64,000 nt of DNA. Origin: Hansfordia pulvinata (taxonomy: Eukaryota; Ascomycota; Sordariomycetes; Xylariales). The translations under genes and the position numbers were made by a program. Shown piece by piece: positions 59,411-64,000 of this stretch. The notes beneath the pieces are model-generated. The model searched no databases. It was not told the origin of the DNA and worked only from the letters and a program-made list of their open reading frames with translations. The stretch lies in the NCBI GenBank assembly GCA_006538405.1, contig BJKQ01000001.1, forward strand, positions 2,542,001-2,606,000, in the 5' to 3' direction. Every line of letters starts with the position of its first letter. The first letter of the stretch is position 1.

Positions 59411-59893
59411 TCCGCTCAACGCCACGAACGAGCAGCTCGCGCAGTGATGCCTGCAGCGCGTACCCCAATGCGATTTCAAGACAAATGCAGAGGAAGTCGG
59501 CGCGGTAACCGCGCCCATGCTGAAGGTCTGTTCAGCAACGGACTCTGCCGTTAATCATACCCCTAATTAGACATGACCTCGCGGAAGGCGGTAGCGGCTG
59601 TTGGCTCCCGCGCCGCAGGGCGTGGTGAGGCTGACAGGGGGCGATTCCATAATCTCAGCCGCCGGCGATTGTAAATAAGAGTACATGAATCAAGATTTAC
59701 ACAATATTTTGGCCAGCCAGAATTCCTCAGAGTTCTGGCCGTCTACTGGTATGCTGCCATAGCCTAAGGGGGGTCGAGACTTCTTCGTTTGTGGTTGGCG
59801 CCTGGCAATCCAGAGAGCTTTGAGGCAACGGAGATAGACGCCAACCCTTCAATGGAAAGCAATCCGCCAAACGTTTCAAGCGTGCAATGCCCA
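59411..59893. other. Convergent spacer between NDE1 and the P450 gene
   Basis: 3' flanks only. No gene is seen. Confidence 0.6.
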
Positions 59894-61651
59894 CTATGAC
59901 GACGCCACAGACAAGCGCATGCGGATGGGCCGGGCATCCTTGCTCGGCAGGCCGACGAACTTGTCCCTGGTAACGTCGAGGTCGCGGGCGCGGTCGAAGC
60001 CCGGGGCGAGAGCCATGTCGAAGCGGGAGACGAGGGCGGCGGTGACGAGGTAGAGCTCGGCGTAGGCCAGGTTGAGCCCGAGGCAGGCGCGCTGGCCGCG
60101 GGAGAAGCTGACCAGGTAGCGGTCCAGTCTTTGCTGCTGCTGTTGCTGCTTCTGATTTCCTTCAGCGGCGGGCGGGAGCCACCTGCCCGGGTCGAAGCGG
60201 CGCGGGTCCGGGAATAGGGCCGGGTCGAGCAGCACGTCGCGGAAGGTCTGGGACATCGGGGTGCCGCGGGGGATGGTGATGCCGGCGCAGGACAGGTCCT
60301 CGTCCGGGGCGATGAGGATCTGGCGGTTGGTGACGGGCTCGGCGAGGCGGACGCCCTCGCTGATGACCCCCTTGAGGAGGGGGATCTTCTCGAGGGCGGG
60401 AAGCGAGGGCAAGGGGGATACCGAGGAGGAGGAGGACGACGACGACGAAGAGACGCCGGCGTCCCGCAACTCGCGGCGCAAGCGAGCCGCCACGGACGGG
60501 TTCTCGGCCAGGTGGCACAGGATGGTCATGGCGACGCGGGCGGTGGTCTCGGCGCCGGCGACGAGCAGGACGAAGGCCTCGTCGGCCAGGCGGTCGATCT
60601 GCTTCTCGGCGGGGGGCAGGTCGGCCTGGAGCATGCCGTGGAAGACGGTCTTTGGTCTGCTGCTGCTGCTGGCTGTATTCGTACTGGCTCCGGGGGGCCC
60701 TCTTCCGCCCTTCTCCGACGTTCTTGCGCCATCGCCGACGACGGCGGCGAGGGGGCTGTGGTCCTCGCCCTCCTGGTGGTGCTCGCGGTAGATGGCGCGG
60801 GCCTGGGCGCTCATGGCCTCCTGGGCGCCGAGGAAGGCGTCCATGTCCGGGTTCATGCGGACGGCGAGGGAGCGCGGCAGCGAGGCCATGAGGCGCATGA
60901 CGACGGGGAAGTGCTTGGCGACGCTGCTGGGCTCGAACAGGTCGGCCATGACGCGGCCCCAGTGCGGGGCGAAGGCGGGCTGGCGCAGGCAGTCGAAGCA
61001 GTCGTCGTAGCAGTACTCTGTGATGACGTCGAGGGTGAGGGCGCACATGGCGGCGTTGAGGTCGACCGGGGTTCCCGCGCCGCCGTCCCTGTCACCGTCG
61101 TCGTCGCCGTGTTGCCTGCTACCATCGCCAACACCACCCGCGGGGGCGGCGGCAGCGTACTCCCTCTCCAGCCTCTCGCACAGGTATTCCACCTTGGAGG
61201 CGATGCTGTGGGAGGCGAGCTGGGCGACGGCGGCCCAGGAGAAGTAGGGGTTGAGGGCGGAGCGGCGCAGGCGGTGCAGGTCGTGGTGGATGGCGGAGGC
61301 GACGGAGCCCGGGGAGCCGTTGGCGCGGTTGGAGCGCTCCCACTTGTGGCGGCGGCCGCCGCTGGGGCCCGGGTGCAGGACGTCGAAGAAGGCGGAGCGG
61401 CGGACGTGGACCTCGTCGGGGCTGCAGCGGACGACGTCGCCGTAGCGGTCGTGCAGCTCGCCCAGCTTGAAGACGTACTGGCCGTCGCGCGCCACCACGT
61501 CGTGCCACGCCTCGTACCAGAAGGTCGCGGCCGCCAGGCGCGGGCCGGGCACGTGCGCGAGCGGGTGCAGCAGCAGCCGGTACGCCACCTTGGCCGCGCC
61601 GTAGGCCAGCCAGGCGGCTGCGAGGGCGGCTGCGATGGCGAGGGCGCCCAT
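59894..61651 (-). CDS. Cytochrome P450 monooxygenase
   Basis: An intron-less gene of 585 aa. A hydrophobic N-terminal anchor (about 1-28) places it in the ER membrane. LLLHPLAHVPGPRLAAAT is the proline hinge. The I-helix has VAGAETTAR (about 364-372), the K-helix has SEGVRLAE (ExxR), and the heme loop is FSRGQRACLG with the cysteine thiolate near residue 523. The overall order resembles fungal trichodiene-oxygenase-like P450s, but the substrate cannot be read from the sequence. The protein is longer than usual (about 500-530 aa) because of low-complexity insertions: Gly/Asp-rich near 175-195, Ser-rich near 325 and 400, and Gln-rich near 505. A serine hydrolase gene lies upstream on the same strand. 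Confidence 0.95.
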   Translation of the reverse strand: MGALAIAAALAAAWLAYGAAKVAYRLLLHPLAHVPGPRLAAATFWYEAWHDVVARDGQYVFKLGELHDRYGDVVRCSPDEVHVRRSAFFDVLHPGPSGGRRHKWERSNRANGSPGSVASAIHHDLHRLRRSALNPYFSWAAVAQLASHSIASKVEYLCERLEREYAAAAPAGGVGDGSRQHGDDDGDRDGGAGTPVDLNAAMCALTLDVITEYCYDDCFDCLRQPAFAPHWGRVMADLFEPSSVAKHFPVVMRLMASLPRSLAVRMNPDMDAFLGAQEAMSAQARAIYREHHQEGEDHSPLAAVVGDGARTSEKGGRGPPGASTNTASSSSRPKTVFHGMLQADLPPAEKQIDRLADEAFVLLVAGAETTARVAMTILCHLAENPSVAARLRRELRDAGVSSSSSSSSSSVSPLPSLPALEKIPLLKGVISEGVRLAEPVTNRQILIAPDEDLSCAGITIPRGTPMSQTFRDVLLDPALFPDPRRFDPGRWLPPAAEGNQKQQQQQQRLDRYLVSFSRGQRACLGLNLAYAELYLVTAALVSRFDMALAPGFDRARDLDVTRDKFVGLPSKDARPIRMRLSVASS

Positions 61652-62443
61652 TTTATTTTGTTTTTCTTTCTTTCTTTTTCTCTTTTTCGCACCCTATAAT
61701 GGGATGGTGCTGATGCTCGTTGATGCTTGGGGGCAAGGAAAATGATTTGAAACGGTGATGGTGCTGTCACCGATGCTGGCAAGAGGGCGTGATTGATGCC
61801 TGTCTCGAGCAGTGACAAGCAGTGGTGATGTCCGACCCTGGTGGTGATCCCTGCGCTAGTTAGTAGCTATTGGTCCAGTCCCCCGGATCCGCCGGAAAGG
61901 GAGCGCTGCGGAGAAACCCCACGACACGGGCTATGTACCTAGCTGACAACTACCTACTAGTTCCAGTCATGTACGAGTACATGTACTCAACTTAGGTCTC
62001 TAGTCATGCCACACCTGTTTTCGTACCATGTATTCATCAGCGTACCTTGAATTGCCAACCTGAAGCCTCGTTCGCCGCGAGTAAGCCGTCGAGTGCGAGC
62101 ACAAGCCCATCCTACCTCCTTACTTCTTACAGTAATAGTAAGCCCTTGCCGTCGGAACTACGGGGTAAGTATTGCTCTGTCTGGACTGCGTTATTCCGCC
62201 CAGTGACTCTGGGCTAAACAGCACTCTCAAGCTGGACCATCACAGATTCATCCATTTTCTGGGTGGAGTATGTACAATTATATTCTGGATGATGGTTCTA
62301 TGTACGCTTTGCTGTTCTCAACAAACGAGTGGTCATTACCGCACTTGCTCGTCATGACTATAAACACAAACGCTTGCTTTCTGAGAGGTGGTGTCTACCT
62401 TGCCAAATTAAAGACAGACTGGGGAAAGTGGGCTGGGCCAGAA
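61652..62443. other. Spacer between the hydrolase 3' end and the P450 5' end
   Basis: Presumed P450 promoter. TACGAGTAC lies at 61972-61980. No supported gene. Confidence 0.6.
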
Positions 62444-64000
62444 CTATTCCGAGCCGCCATCCGCAGCAGCGGCGGCGGCGGCGGCGGCGACAGAGGCCGC
62501 GGCGTACTTGAACGGGCTCAGGTTGGGCTCGCAGATGGTGCCGGCCTCGGGCAGGTCGCCGTTGGAGAAAAAGTCGGAGATGGCCTGGTTGGTGCAGTTG
62601 GAAGGCTGCCCAGTAGACAGGTGCTGTGGGGTCACGATGGGTCAGTACAGAGTACTACACGCATGTGTCGAGAGGGACTCAAAGTGTCAAGACGAGACTT
62701 ACACCGTAGCCGTTGTGCTGGAGGACGACGCTGCCCTCGAAGCCGGAGCTCATGTTGTGCGCCGAGACGAGGGGCGTGACGGGGTCGTACGTGTTGCCGA
62801 TGAAGAGGACGGGGTTCTTGGTCTTGACCTGGAAGTCGCCCTCGTAGCGCTCCTTGGCCTTGAACTGCCACAGCGCGGGGGCGAACTCCCACGTGCTGAT
62901 GAACTGGTCGCCGAACCACTTGCTCTTGGTCGCCCACTCGTCGATGACGGGCCGCAGCTCCTCGAGCGTCGTCTCCGGGGCGATCTTGTCGCCGGAGCGG
63001 ATGGCGACGAGGGCGTACTCGGGCAGGACGGGCGACGACAGGGAGCCGGCGGCGGCGGCGATGACGGCCTTGTACGTCGGGGCCCGGCGCTCCTCGAACT
63101 CGGCCAGCATCTGCGCCGCGTCGATCCACTGCGCCGGGTTGTAGAGCCGGGAGAAGATCAGGTTCGTCGCCGTGTTGTAGCTGACAATGTCGGCGACCTC
63201 CTCCGCGACGACCAGCAGGGGGTTCTGCTTCAGGTCGGCGAAGATCTTCTCGGTGGCCGCGGCCAGCTCCTCGCTGGACCGGTTGCGGGCAAAGGGGCAG
63301 AGCAGCGGGTTCTTGGCGCAGTCGTCAAAGAAGCCCTGGAAGACGTCGTCGGCCGAGGTGATGGACTCGGTCTCACTGTTGGCCGGGGGTGGTTGTGTCA
63401 GCGGGGCGTTCTTTGTCGTTAAACCCACTGGGAACAGGACGGGATGGGACGGGGACGGGACGGGGCTGATAGACTGAGGGACTGAGGGACTTGGGAACTT
63501 ACTGCGCGTTCCAGTACTGGTGGGCGTTCATCACGCCGTCAAGCAGCACCTTGTCCATCCGGTCGGGGAACATGGCGGCCACAGTGGCTCCCATGGTGGT
63601 TCCGCCCGAGATTCCTATAAATGACACGAAAAAATTAGATCAGCATGTTTGTCCTCTTTCTTTCCTCTGATTTAACCGGCATCGCGGATGCTTACCCCAG
63701 TATCGCAGGAGCCCGTCATCCTCGAGGGCGTCGACAATCTGCATGATGTCGCGGGCCACAAAGGACATGCCGATCTTGTCGCCAATGTCCTTGAGGTTCT
63801 TGCCGCACGTCTCGGCGAGGTAGCTGTACTCGGCCCACGCGCGGCCGTCGGCCCCGTCGTACGAGTTGATCCTCTCGTTGCGCAGCAGCGTCGTGGCGGT
63901 CGCGATCTCCGTGTCGTTGGGGAAGCAGTCGAAGGTGAGGGTGTTGCCAGTGCCCCTGGGGTCCCAGCTGACGAGGTCATATTCGCCTCCAGTTTGTCTT
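62444..64000 (-). CDS. TAP-like secreted-type serine alpha/beta hydrolase, 5' end outside window
   Basis: Visible exons in transcript order are 64000-63696 (open to the edge), 63614-63503, 63375-62703 and 62623-62444, all with GT-AG junctions. EYDLVSWDPRGTGNTLTFDC is the oxyanion-side segment. YWGISGGTTMGATVAAMFPD holds the nucleophile serine (GxSxG). NPVLFIGNTYDPVTPL carries the acid, and HNGYGHLST, split by the last intron, carries the His. This order defines the tripeptidyl aminopeptidase-like hydrolase family with a C-terminal TAP-like domain. Fungal members are usually secreted, with a signal peptide that would lie beyond the right edge. The protein ends in an alanine run. The substrate (peptide or ester) is not predictable. 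Confidence 0.88.

Noticed and set aside
60512..61699. 395-aa + strand frame opposite the P450
   Set aside because: Antisense shadow: Gly/Val/Ala-rich, no domains; the - strand has the complete P450 signature.

Overview
The window is nuclear DNA from a filamentous ascomycete (Pezizomycotina, most likely a Sordariomycete). It is GC-rich, its genes carry short GT-AG introns (about 50-130 nt) with CTRAC-type branch sites, and the products are typical fungal ones: an EED-type Polycomb subunit, a siroheme sulfite reductase beta chain, an EF-hand external NAD(P)H dehydrogenase, a HET-domain relic, a fungal rhodopsin-domain membrane protein and a P450. No rRNA, tRNA, CRISPR array or intact transposon was seen.

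Layout, left to right: 3' end of a possible RNA polymerase I factor Rrn11 (+); YIPF6/Yip4 membrane protein (-); PAS-domain protein with two in-frame introns (-); an 8.4 kb stretch without a recognisable gene; PRC2 subunit EED (+, 10 exons); a secreted SYP-repeat protein (-); a 27-unit CTG tract; a short-chain dehydrogenase-like protein (-); HRQ1 helicase (+); an F-box-type protein (-); an HpcH/HpaI aldolase relic (+); a rhodopsin-domain membrane protein (+); a small secreted protein (+); sulfite reductase beta subunit MET5 (-); ribose-5-phosphate isomerase RKI1 (+); Rab GTPase YPT6 (-); ribosome biogenesis factor NOP53 (+); a HET-domain pseudogene (-); a SERAC1-like alpha/beta hydrolase (+); external NAD(P)H dehydrogenase (+); a cytochrome P450 (-); and a TAP-like serine hydrolase running off the right edge (-).

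Most genes are independent housekeeping genes on both strands separated by 0.4-3 kb, not a biosynthetic cluster. The accessory parts are the HET relic with the SERAC1-like hydrolase (families used in fungal non-self recognition), the P450 and serine hydrolase pair, and the two secreted proteins.

Three observations stand out. (1) Four otherwise conserved genes carry six apparent single-base losses, every one in a G/C homopolymer, which points to assembly error rather than gene death. (2) A near-palindromic TACGAGTA motif occurs about twenty times, in all cases noted outside coding sequence. (3) Several unusual splicing features occur: two stop-free introns of length 3n in the PAS gene, a GC-AG intron in YPT6, and 21-nt and 26-nt micro-exons. 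Exon coordinates were worked out by hand from splice signals and remembered family conservation; no alignment was run.
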